The notes under the pieces are model-generated. The model did no database searches, was not told the origin of the DNA, and was given only the letters and a program-made list of their open reading frames with translations. The translations under genes were made by a program, and so were the position numbers. From Cenococcum geophilum 1.58 (lineage: Eukaryota > Ascomycota > Dothideomycetes > Gloniales > Gloniaceae), in assembly GCA_001692895.1 (NCBI GenBank), contig KV748247.1, forward strand, positions 558,001 through 622,000: a DNA stretch of 64,000 nt, written 5' to 3'. Positions 43,280 to 54,430 of the stretch are shown piece by piece. Within the stretch, counting starts at the first letter, position 1. Every line of letters begins with the position of its first letter.

Positions 43280-45518
43280 TAGGGTATAGTTTCTTAAAGC
43301 GTTTAAGGGGCAGTGAAATTTGTAATTAATTTATAATCTGTTCGTTAGAGGCATTTATAGGTAAGTCCTATAAGTATTATATTAATAAGTTAGGCTTCTA
43401 ATTAAGTTTACTAGGTTAGTACGTAATCTTAAAGTTAAATTATAAGAGGTATTCGGCCTAACAAATTTAGCGCTGCGTTAATTACTTTATAGTTATAAAG
43501 TACTATAAGTTTTATAGTCCGTTAATACGCGTATTGGAAATAACAATCCTTTAAGTTTTAAATGCTATTATTTAAAGTATCTAATAATTATAAGCAGTTC
43601 CTTATTATATATCTTATAGTTTAATTTAGTAGGGGTAAGTTTTTGGGAGAGAAAGGCTACTAGGCGTAGCTCGCTATTCTTATTATACTGCAATAACACT
43701 CCTCCTAGTGCATAATTAGACAAGTTTATTTTAATAATATATTTAAGGTCTAAATTAAAGTAGGTAAGAATTGGAGCAGTTATAAAACAATATTTTAGGT
43801 CGTTAAAAGCTTATTTATATTTAGTAGTCCATTTAAATCTTATATTCTTTCTTATTAAGTTTACTAATAGCTAAATAATTTTTAAGAAGTAATTAATAAA
43901 TTAACGGTAGAAATTTGCGAATCCTAGAAATCCTTAAATATCTTATATACTACTAGGACTTTCCTAGTTTATAATTACAGCAATTTTCTTAAGGTCTATT
44001 TTAATTCCATTACAGGATATAATTAGGCCTAAGTATATAACTTTGGACGTATAAAACTTATATTTCTTAATATCGCATTATAAGCCCGCGTCTTATAGGC
44101 GTTTAAAGACCATTTAGATATGCTTCTAATACTTAGAAAGCAAAGATAAATAGATTAAGATATTATTATTATACGCGGTAATAAATATATTAAGGAATTC
44201 GCGAATTGTATTATTAATATATTACTAAAATATACTAGGACCATTCTTTACGCCAAACGGCATTACTAGGTATTTAAAAAGTCCCTATTGTGTATAGAAA
44301 GCCATATACTTCTTATCTCCTTTACGAATACAAATTCGATTAAAGGTAGCGACTATATTAAGCTTTATAAAGTATTATGCTTTTACTAAGTAGTTAAGCG
44401 TTTCTTAAAGCAAAGGAATTAGATATCAGTTTCAAATCGTAATTGCATTTAGGGCTTAATAATTAATATAGAATCTTAAGCCTCCTTTAGATTTTTTAAT
44501 GAATAGTATAGGCAAGGCAAATAGTAATTAACTAGGGTAAATAAATCCTTTCTCTAGGTGCTCTTTAAGGTATTATTACATTATAAGTAGCCCTTCTCGC
44601 AATATACCGTATAATGGGCCAAACTTTAGTATTATACTAGGTTTAAGTTCTATCTTAAAATTATACTTATCTTAATGCGGGGGTAGTTAGTTTACAAATT
44701 ATTTCTTAAACATATTAATTAGATTATAATATTCTTTAAGTATAAGAGGTTAGGGGTTAATATATTGCTTTAGTTCTAACGCCTTTTTAATATCTTCTAG
44801 TGTTATAGTAAAAATCTTATAGTCTTGTTTTCTTGCTAACGAATAAAAGGGTGCGGCTTATATTATATAAATTTTAAGGGTTTTTAATATATTATCTTTA
44901 CATTCTTTACCGCAATTAGCAGTTATAACTTTATTGTGTTAGTTTGAGGTTTATAGTAAGGGCAATTTATATTATATTAAATTTAAATAATTGTATGCAT
45001 ATTTATAGGGTATATAGTATTTTAAGTAATAACTTTAGCAGTAGTTTGTACGGAATTTTAGTATTTCTTTAAACTAGCTAATTAAAGGGTTGTGTTATTT
45101 CAGCCATCTATATCTAAGTATTACTTTATAATACTTTAAGGGTATTATAAATAGGGAAATATATTTAAGGTATTTGCCTATCCGCATCTTTATAAAAGCG
45201 TAGTGCTTTAGTTTACCGTATATTAAAGGCTTACCATTAAAGCCTTATAGGCCTTAGGGCTTATTAAGTTTTTTTTAAATATAAGCGTTAAGTTTTCGTG
45301 TAGTTTATATTAATAAAGCCTATACTAGTAGCTCCGCTGTCTATAAGGATTCGTACTTCCTTTTATTTTTTAAGTATTTAAATTTCGCTAAGTATATTAA
45401 GGGAGTTGTATTATATATTAGCGCTAAAAGAGCCTAAATACTTATACTCTTCCACTTCTTATCCTAAGGCGCAACTTAGCCCTAGAATAATTTATTTTCT
45501 AAATTAACTAAAGGCAAG
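43280..45518 (-). pseudogene. Gypsy-C protease, reverse transcriptase and RNase H
   Basis: Minus strand: protease ILIDSGATSIGFININ near 45330 (DSGA active site intact); reverse transcriptase SKGGLRFYINYQALNAITIQ near 44470, KGDKKYMAFYTQQGLFKYL, LVMPFGVKNGPSIFQQYINN near 44250 and a catalytic box degraded to AYNNNILIY near 44180; GLIISCNGIKI; then RNase H with YALGGVLLQYNKNSELRLVA near 43690 and [17 protein letters not shown]. The frame passes out at the Gypsy-E insertion. The region before the protease toward 45518 is the gag/pol linker, cut by Copia-2. Confidence 0.88.
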
Positions 45519-45789
45519 TGTTTGTATTAACTTAATAATATAATTAAGTCATATCCCGGGGCACGAAATACGTATAGTATTGTATGCTCTTTAGGATAGT
45601 AGTAACTGTCGATTGTATTAAGCAGACTACGTAGTCTATATACTAATGCGCCTCCCCCTTAATTAGTTAGTGCTCTAGGAGTGCACTAGACGCGTAAGCG
45701 GGTGGTTAATACACTAAACGCGTAAACGTGTGGTTAATATACCGAACGCGTAAGCACGCGGTTAGTATAGCAGGTACTGTAATTATATA
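45519..45789 (-). repeat. 3' LTR of Copia-2
   Basis: 271 bp; on the plus strand TGTTTGTATTAACTT to GTAATTATATA. Matches the Copia-1 LTRs. Confidence 0.93.
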
Positions 45790-46069
45790 CTAGCGGTACT
45801 TAAAAAATAAAACCACTTATGTATAGGTTCCGTAATTGCCTTAATAGAACCGTAGAATACGTAAGAAAATATATCGGAAATCCCTCCTAAGGTGCCCTCT
45901 GGCCTACCTTCTAAATGGTGCTCTAAGTCGGCCGTAAGTCCTGCTTACGGTCTGTAAAATAAGCTGTATAGCCTTCCAACGGGCCGTAAATATACCGTAC
46001 GGCCTTTTAACGGGCCGTAATAAACCATACGGCCTTCCGACAGGCCGTAAATGGAGTATAGGTGCTCCG
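45790..46069 (-). other. Copia-2 3' untranslated region with hairpin repeats
   Basis: No gene. Three tandem units of the type TTACGGCCCGTTRRAAGGCC (about 27 bp each) at 45965-46050, each able to form an ACGGCC/GGCCGT stem, plus a TTACGGYC/GTAAGC segment near 45935. Confidence 0.75.
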
Positions 46070-49000
46070 TTAGTCTCGTTCTACTCATTCTATAACCTTT
46101 AGGTTAAGCTTATTTATGTTAATTAGGGTTTTTAGAGCTTGGTACGGCTTTGCCTTAGTTATAGCGTCTGCTAAGTTGTCTTTGCTACTAATCTATTTGA
46201 CCTCCGTAATCTCACGTCGTTTATAGGCCTAATGTAAGCATATTAGGTCGACTATAAGCCTCTTTTTTTATATCGTACCTAGTTTAACTAGGCAGTTATA
46301 GAGGGACTTTAAATCGGTATATAAAACTAGGGGTAACTACTCTAGTTATAGAATCTTCTAGACCGTTAATTTGATTGTGGCTGCTATATTAAATCTATAA
46401 GCTAGTATATATAGTTTAGAAGCTAGTATACTACGGGTTACTTGTTTACACTTAATTAAAGACTAGTACAGTATATTTGCGTCCTAATTATAGTCCGTAA
46501 GTATAATTATAAAGCCGATTTATAATAATAGGTCTTTATTATTGGTAAAGGAGGCGTCTATAAATGCTAGTAAGCTAAGGGAATTTAGGTCTAGTGGTAT
46601 AACAGTAAGTCCCCTTACTATATTGTCAATTTGCTACTAAATGCGCTTATTAAGCTGTTTAACATTTTCCTTTTATGGGTCTGTTACCTAGGCGGCAAAG
46701 GATAAATTGTAGGCAGATTTAGGTTGATAGACTATGGCAATATAGGCGCCTCTTGCACGCTGTGTAGTATATTAGTCCTTTATATTTACGGTCTTATAGG
46801 TCTCTTTACGGGAACTAGTAAGGTCCGTAGGCTTTACTATAATAGGCTTTAGGTTTTAAGCTTGGCGTTTTTAAGTCAGCTTAATTAGGTTGCCCTTTTA
46901 TGTAATTAGGCCTCTATTAAACTTAATTAGATTCTACTTAGTTAACTGCTCTTATAGCTTTGCTAAGAACTTAGCCTTTTATAGTTTAGTTTCTTTAGTA
47001 TCCGTAAAGGTTTAGTCTACTAGGAAAAGGGTATTGTTTATTTAGAGTTTAATAATACTAAGGCCGTTTAATAGGGTATATAGGAGGTAGGGGTTGTAGG
47101 TCAACTGTTCTATTTTAAGTTTACTAACGTAATGCTGGTAGTATATCTTAAACTAATAGTTTCTAGCTTCTAGTACTCCGTAAAGAGGTTTTATAACCTA
47201 TAAAATTGTTCCTAGTTATAGGTTAAGCTCGTGGGGTAGTCGTATAAAGATATTTCTACTTAGGTAGGTATTAGACTGTATATAGGCTTATAAGATGTCC
47301 TGTAAGTATAGGGCTATAGGCTTAGTTTGCTATAGTCTAGGCGTAAGTATAAGTATAATCCGTTAACTGACTTGTTAAATTATAGGCGATTATATAAGGA
47401 CTAAGTCCTTTCCTTAGTCGTTATAAGCTTATATAATAAGCCTTAACTTTTTAAAGGCTTTATTAGTACTAGGGTACTTAATTTTATTAATAAAGTGTAA
47501 GTTAAATATACGGACGCCTTGCGGAACGTCTTTCCCCGTTATAACCGCAAAGATACCCTTCTTAAGTAGTCCGTTAATCTCTTTGCGTTATAAGTCTATA
47601 AAAGGGGTTTCCTATACTAGAACTAATATATCTATAGGCGGAGATTGCCTTACGGATATTCCTATAGAGGTTAGGTAATTCATTATTACAGGGTTTTTAG
47701 TTATAGGGTACTTTTAGGGGCGTTCTTGGCCACGCTTTATAGTAGGTTTAATAGGTTTAGTAGGTTTCTAGGGGACTTCTAGGGTAGGTAAAGGTACTTC
47801 TAGTTTATCTAATTTAGTAGTCGCTTCTAGTTTATCTAGTTTAGCAGTTGCTTCTAGTTTGTCTAGCTTGACGTTATGGGTATTTTCGGGCCAAAAGTAG
47901 GGTTTTACGGACGTGCTCCTAAAGCTAGTTAGTCCGCTAGGGAGTTATATATAGCACGTTTCGTTTTTTACGGCCAGTAAACGGTAAGGTCCCGTTTAAT
48001 TGCCGCTTTTACGCTATATAAGGACTTTAGAATTAAGCGGAAGGTTATAAACTAAGGTTGTATTTAGTCCGTTGCGGTAATATAGGGCGCTATTAACTGC
48101 TTATTTAGCCCGTAATTTAACTATTTCGGCTATTGCCTTCCGTATTATAGCTGCTCGTTCTATAATAGACGGGGTAGGAAGGCCTAGGTTGCTTATCCTT
48201 GGGTAGGCTCTGTAGACTAAAAGGGTAGGTACTAGTCCGTCTAGGCTAGTGGTGTTGTTAACGGCTTTTACGGCTATCTATAGAGCCAGTTCCTTTTAGA
48301 TGTCCTTATATTTGTCCGTAATGATCTAATAAGCTCTTTATAAGGCTAGGTAAGCTTACTTAATAAGTCTAACGGATTAATGCGCCTTAATTAGAATAGC
48401 CTTTGTTAATATAGCTATAGCCGTAGTATATTACTAGAATTCCTTGCTAATAAAGTTCTTACCAGCGTTGTAGGTAATATACTACGGAGGTCTAATATAT
48501 GTGTCGATCTAGTAGGTCTGTAAAACGTCCTAAGTATATTTTATGGATATATTTTATAACTAATAGGCGGCTTAATAGTGGGTTGCCTTGTTAATTATAT
48601 GTAATACTAGGCTGCCGTTAATATATATAATGTCTACGTATACTAAGTAGTTAAAATTAAGATCCTTATAAAGGGTGAACTTAAATTAGCCTTGGGAACG
48701 TCCGTATTTCTAGTAAAAGGAGCAGTATTTAGTTAGGTGGTTGATTACCTTTCTGTTAATATTGTCGTGTCTAAAGCGTTTAAGGACTCTATATAGCTTT
48801 TTAGCTAATAGGTAGCTAAAACGGCGGTATAGGCGGTAAATTTTAGTACTAGTGAGGTAGCACGGGTTATAGTTAAAAGATTTCTAAATATAGGTCCGTA
48901 AAGTCTCTCCCTATATAAGGAACGGGTGTTTAAATCGTTATATAATTAATAGGGTAATATACTTGCTTCCTGGGGCAGTTATAGGGCTAATTAAGGTGTC

Positions 49001-51043
49001 CGTAATGTTATTATAGTAGACTTATAACCTATCTATATCCGTAAGGTAAAGTAGGAAAGGGGTATCCGCTTTTACTATGTGGAAGTTAACTAGGCTAATT
49101 AGAGTCTTAACTTTAACTAATCTAATTAATGCGGTTAAGCTAATGCCGAACTAGACATTTACGGCCCTAGTTTATATAGTATTAATATCTATATTATTAT
49201 TTACGGTGGTTTTATATATAAGGTACTGTCCGTAACCTATAGTAGACTTCTTAAAGGCACCTATATTAATTATAACGCTATAAAATTCTTTGGGGGTATA
49301 GCGTTCTGTGGTAATATATATAAATAGGTCCTGTTTACGGTCTATAATGTTTATAACGGGTCTAACGGGTATGCTTATAGGCCAGTTTTTAGGTATAATT
49401 GAGTGTGTAAAGGAGCGGTCGGCTAATACGGTCGTAATATTAAAGGCTTAGCTATCTGTAAAAGGTCTAAAAGTAGCTAAAAACGTCTCTAAGGTCTCCT
49501 ATTCCTAAGTATCTAAGTTAAAATTAATTATAAGGGCTTTTATTGACTTATTAAGAGACTCTTCTACTTCCTCTCCTTTATAGTCTAAGATAAACTAGTT
49601 AATCCGTCTATTAAATCTCTTCTTAGACTTATTACGTTCTTTCTAGGTATGCCTTATAGACTAATATCCTTCCTTACTATATATAAAGCACTTTTAGCTA
49701 GTTTATTTATAGGGGTATGCTTTTATATGGGAGTTATTATAGGGGTTGCGGGTAGGACCTAGTTAATACGGGTACTGCTAGCAGTAGCGGCGGTCTATAA
49801 AGTAGGCATCTAAGTTAGTTTATGGATTTTGTAGGTCCGTAATAAAGGCTTAAGTACTGCCTAGTGGGTTTAAGGCTTTGTACGTTGTAATAGAGGACCG
49901 TAAATTGTTAATAAGGTTAGCTACGGTGTCTGCGGGCTTATAATAGGCGTATTTATAGGGTTTTATTTTTTAGCAAGCCGTAATAAGTTTATTATATAGG
50001 AAGTCGTCTATTTAAAGCTTAATATTAAGACCGTGCTATAGGTGGCGGAGGTCTTTAATAAGGATTTGCAGGCACTTTATAGTTGATTTTTTAGTGTTCT
50101 TGTCTATTACGGTCCGTAACTTAGTTGCATTCTATTAGGTAAGGATATTACGCTTATATTCTAGTCCTTTAAAGTAGTTATATATAGCTTTATATAGCTT
50201 ATTAAAGGGAATACTAAGGGGGTTATTCTTAAGGTTAGTGTAGTAGTGGTTAAGTGCTAGGCCGCATAGTATAGTAGAGTAGGCTTAACTAAACTTCTAT
50301 TTAGGAATATTAGCCTTCTAATAGAGGTCTGTAAAGATAGTTAGTTTAAAGTTAAAGCTATTATTTTTACTGCTGTACTTAGATTTGTTGGTATAGAGCT
50401 TAGCTAGGTTAGCTAGCTCCTTACTATAGGTTTTTGCTTAGGTAGTTTACGGATTTATAACTTAGGTAGGTTGCGGATCTATAGCTTGGGCAATAGGAGG
50501 GTTTTAGTCCGTATTTTGGTTTATAGGGGTATTATGGTCCGTAACTTAAGTACTAGGTATGCTTTAGCCCGTAAGATTAATTCCGAAATCGCTTAGGTTT
50601 ATAGGACGAATTTAGTTAAGTAGGTTAGGTATAAGGCTAGTAATGCTATTAAGTTTAGAAGAAATAAAGAGTTTATTAGTAGCTTTAACCTAGTTTAGGA
50701 TTTCCTCTTTAGTCTATTCCGTTTAGTCTTCTTCCTATATTATATTATATAAGGACCGTGTAATAGTAACTTGTTTATCCTTTTTAACCTATATACCTTA
50801 GTAATGTAAAGGGGTTTATAGGTTATGGATAGTAGTAGGGTTATAAGCCTTAAGAATAGCTTCCGTAAAGTCCGTAAAGTCTTCCTTATATTACTCCTAT
50901 AGGTCGTTATTTAGAAGCTTATAGTGTCCGTATTTAAGGATTTTAAAATTAATATAGTTATTAACGCCGTCTGTAGACGTAAGGTCGACTCCCTAACTTT
51001 ACTTCTTTTAACCTTTACTAATTTGCTTAGTTATATCTGCTAT
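46070..51043 (-). pseudogene. Copia-2 polyprotein, RIP-damaged
   Basis: Minus strand, 4974 bp (1658 codons), one frame. It aligns to the Copia-1 polyprotein end to end but is 26 codons shorter. The start is ATA at 51041-51043 in place of ATG, followed by ADIT.QIS. The end TAA (46070-46072) matches Copia-1. The reverse transcriptase box reads INNTLFLVD near 47040, where Copia-1 keeps IDDTLFLAD. Zinc knuckle, integrase, the LDKLEA repeats (about 47820-47870) and RNase H are all recognisable. Many TAA/TAG. Confidence 0.92.
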
Positions 51044-51523
51044 ATTATATAGCGTAATATGTCTATATAAGCTATAGTGGGTAGTGGTAGCTTATAGCGG
51101 GTAGAGGAGGTTTTATAACGGTCCGTAAAATTAATTAGCGGGTCCGTAATAGTTTGAGAGGTCTTATAGTAGTCTATAAAGGCGATTAACGGGTCCGTAA
51201 TAGTTTGTAGGAGGGTAGGGAGTTTCTATAAGGGGTCTGAAAAGAGGTTAGGGGTATTAAGGGAGGCTGTAGTAGGAATAGGGGTTTGAGGTTTAAAGGA
51301 GGTTAAGGATAGGGGGTTCTGTATAGGTCTATATTCGTATTTATAAACTTCTAGTAAACCGTACTAAGACTTAAATAAGTATATAGAGTTAGTAATAGTC
51401 CGTAATCCCTGACTTCTAACCTTCTAGTAGGTTGTACTAGGAGTTTAAACGGGTAGTCGCTATTGTATATTGCTTAGGGGGAGGTGTTAAGTAATTGCTA
51501 ATCTGTGCGCGCTTACTAATTAG
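51044..51523 (-). other. Copia-2 untranslated leader
   Basis: 480 bp without a gene; carries TCCGTAA-type motifs (complement of TACGGA) and the short tandem repeat seen in the Copia-1 leader. Ends at the LTR with CTAATTAGTAAGCGCGCACA on the minus strand. Confidence 0.7.
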
Positions 51524-51794
51524 TGTTTGTATTAACTTAATGATATAATTAAGTTATATCCTGGGGCACGAAATACGTATAGTATTGTATGCTCTTTGGG
51601 ATAATGGTGACTGTTAATTATATTAAGCAGACTACGTAGTCTATATACTAATACGCCTCCCCCTTAATTAGTTAGTGCTTTAGGAGTGCACTAGACGTAT
51701 AAGTGGGTGGTTAGTGTACCGAACGCGTAAACGCGTGGTTAATGTACCGAACGCGTAAGCACGCGGTTGGTATAGTAGGTGCTGTAATTATACA
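51524..51794 (-). repeat. 5' LTR of Copia-2
   Basis: 271 bp; plus strand TGTTTGTATTAACTT to GTAATTATACA, followed by the duplicated GCAAG. Confidence 0.93.
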
Positions 51795-52965
51795 GCAAGA
51801 TACTTTATAGTGACTAAGTATAATTTATAAAACAAGTATAACTTAAGGACTAAGAGGAGCTAAGGCGGACCTTTTTAAAAGGTTAAGTTTAGCAATCCCT
51901 TTAAATATATCCCTTTTTTTTATATCTAAAACATTCTCTATTTATAGCTCGTGTTCTTTATTTATTAGTTCCTAAGGGTATATAGGATTAGGTAGTATTA
52001 AGGTCTATAGGGTTATATATAAGGCTTTTAGGTCTTAAAGACGGATTGCGCTTTAGGGTATATACCGGTTTTATAGAGTTTTAAACGTAAGGTGTAGTTA
52101 GCTTTAGGGAATAAGTCTATTTATTATATTAAAGGTCCTTATTAATTCGTTAACATATTATAGCAAATTTGGGTAAGTCCTTTAGTAGTTCTCTACCTAC
52201 TAACTATGCTCTAATTTTATCTAAAATAGCTTAGTAGAGAGCAGTAACTCTAGCGGCTTTATTCTAATCCAGTTTACTAATAAGGCCTAAAAATTCCGAA
52301 AAGAAGCTAGTAAAGTCTCGGTTCCGTTATTATAGGTTTTTAAGTTTAGTAATAGCTATATATTCGCGGCTAGCGTTATTATATATTCGTTCTAGTAAAG
52401 AGATAAAGATTTTAAAATTAACGAAGGTGCCGTTATAGAAGAATAGGTCTATAGTTTATATAGCGTCTTTACTTAAATAAGACATTCCATAGCTAATCTT
52501 ACTAGCTTTAGTAGGGTATTGGTTATAGTTTATTAAAAGTTTAAGATAGAGCTTAGTTATAAAGGGATGTAGGTTATTTTAATTTCTATTAAACATTGAA
52601 GGGTTAGGGAGCTTTTTGGATTTTGTAATAGGTATTAGGTTCATTATAGGTATAGGTTAAGCTGCCGTTACTAGTTTAGGGTTCGTATTTAATAGGTCGG
52701 GTTTATATATAGTTAATTTATTTTTATTTATAGGTGTTACTATTAGGGTCTCTAACGCGAGTACTTTAGCGTCGTAGAGTTCTTTACGTATTGCCTTAAT
52801 TAATTACTAATACTAAGCTTCTAGTATAGTTCGTTACTAGGCCAAGGCATCTATAAAGGACTATTGCATTATAGTTATTTATTCCCTAACTAGGGCTATA
52901 ATAGTTAACATAGCGGATTTAAGTTTGTTTGCTATTTTAAGGGTATTAGTATTAATGTAACGTAG
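51795..52965 (-). pseudogene. Gypsy-C gag
   Basis: Minus strand from about 52950: a helical start near 52850, then SKKLPNPSMFNRN near 52600, ITKLYLKLLINYNQYPTKAS and YGMSYLSKDAIQTIDLFFYN near 52480, KIFISLLERIYNN, REYIAITKLKNL near 52350, DFTSFFSEFLGLISKLD and ALYQAILDKIRAQLVG, the usual Ty3 capsid series. A likely zinc knuckle (YTCFINYT) lies near 51840, with Cys/His changed. Cut at its 3' end by Copia-2. Stops are TAA/TAG. Confidence 0.82.
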
Positions 52966-53270
52966 TATAAGGGCGCGGAGAGACTTCGGGAAAGATTTAA
53001 AGAAATAATATAAATTCTATCTAAATTTAAGGGTATATAGCTCTCGCTAAGAACAAGACGTTGCGTAAAGAAGAGAAAGGAATAATAAGAGAATTATATA
53101 ATTAAATAGTCAGGGGCTTAGTGGTCGATGCGTGCGTATATACGCACGCGGTCTTCGACGGACTTTGGTAGAATTTAATTAATCTGGCAGAATTCGGTTA
53201 AAGCGTCAGAATTTATCTGTCGAGTGTTTTACTAAGACATTTATACTATAACTGGGCTAGTCCCGTTATA
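52966..53270 (-). repeat. 5' LTR of Gypsy-C
   Basis: 305 bp, TATAAGGGCGCGGAG to CCCGTTATA on the plus strand, followed by the duplicated TAAGA. Confidence 0.95.
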
Positions 53271-53275
53271 TAAGA

Positions 53276-54430
53276 TAAGATAAGAATACTTAAGTCTAGT
53301 TAAACTAAGGTAAGAGCAAAGCTTAAAATAGAAGCAAGCTTAGGATTAAGAATTCTATAAAACTAAGACTTTAAGATATAAATAAGGACTATTAATAAGA
53401 TTAAGAAGCAAGAAGACTTTAAGGATTTACTTATAAGACGCGAAAAGAAAGAAACTATAGAGGAGTTTAGAGCGAGAATTACCTTATAACAAGAATAGAA
53501 ACTAGATAAGAGGTTTAGCATACTAGGTTATATAAGGGACAGAGCACCTATATAAAGAATTACTAATAGGCCTAGAATAGGCATACTGAGAGCTAAGTAG
53601 CTTACTAAACTGGAATAAGAAGAGGATCTAGGGATTTTAACTAGGTTTAAGGAATAATATATAAAGGGCTGTTATAATATAGTAATAAGAAGATACTTCC
53701 TTATGGATAAGCCGTATATACTTAAAGAACTATACTAAAAGTGGTATAGACAAAAACACAACGATAAGTAGGAGGATTTCTATATATAGCTGGATAAAAA
53801 AGTTATCTAAGACCACCTAATTATAGAAAAGGCTATAAGTTATATTAAAGGAGCCTTAATTATAACGTTAAAAGATCTAAAGAAGTAATTAAGGGACTAG
53901 AGAAGTAAGAGGTAAATCTTAGTACTTACAAACGAAGTTATAACGTTTAGATTAACACGAGAAAGGTTTAAACTTAAGGATAAAAACGAACTAAGAGTTA
54001 ACCTAAGACACTAAGTATATTATACGTTGGTATAGATTATATATATAGATAATATATATAATATATATAGAGCACCTAAAGATAAGCACCGGAAGTACCT
54101 AGTAAGGATATATTAAACACTAGATAAGGCAAAATATAGAAATACTAAGTATATATATAGTTAGTACCTAGTAGAGGTGCAAAGCTTAGGGGACTTAATA
54201 CTTTAGCCAGGAAGATTCCTTACAGAAAAATGCCTAGACGGATAATAGTGGTAGGAATGCCTAGAAAATACGTGTCTATAGTATATTAAAGATAAAAAGC
54301 GAACCAAGTATTAATTAAAGGTAGACTAAGTATAAATAGGATTAAGCAGCTAATAGTTAGGAAAAGTAGAGACCTATAGGACTAGAGGAAACTAGTGGTA
54401 GAGCCTTAAACCCTTAAAGGAATTTAAGGA
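53276..54430 (+). pseudogene. Gypsy-B1 region between gag and protease, unassigned
   Basis: A frame starting near 53280 stays readable for more than 300 codons once TAA/TAG are taken as Gln. It gives KKQEDFKDLLIRREKKETIE, FRARITL near 53470, GYIRDRAPI, KQLTKLE near 53600, GCYNIVIRRYFLMDKPYILK near 53670, YRQKHNDK, RFKLKDKNELRVNL near 53970 and GRFLTEKCLDG near 54220. It is highly charged and probably helical. I recognise no domain. It lies where Gypsy elements usually have only a short linker between the zinc knuckle and the protease. The frame differs from both gag before it and protease after it. Confidence 0.6.

Larger units (their letters stand above)
45519..51794 (-). mobile_element. Copia-2, full-length Ty1/Copia retrotransposon
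   Basis: 6276 bp with 271-bp LTRs and the 5-bp duplication GCAAG (45514-45518 and 51795-51799). Same family as Copia-1 and opposite orientation. It is inserted between gag and protease of Gypsy-C. It lacks the palindrome-bearing insert of Copia-1 and has three ACGGCC...GGCCGT repeats in the 3' region. The catalytic box is degraded (INNTLF). Confidence 0.95.
23168..53270 (-). mobile_element. Gypsy-C, LTR retrotransposon expanded by three nested insertions
   Basis: Two 305-bp LTRs (23168-23472 and 52966-53270) are flanked by the duplication TAAGA (23163-23167 and 53271-53275). The element lies on the minus strand, so the 5' LTR is on the right. Its own sequence is 51795-52965 (gag), 43280-45518 (protease to RNase H), 36777-37406 and 23473-24786 (integrase and 3' region). 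Insertions are Copia-2, Gypsy-E and the MITE carrying LINE-1 and Gypsy-D. It inserted in the gag/pol linker of Gypsy-B1. Confidence 0.92.
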
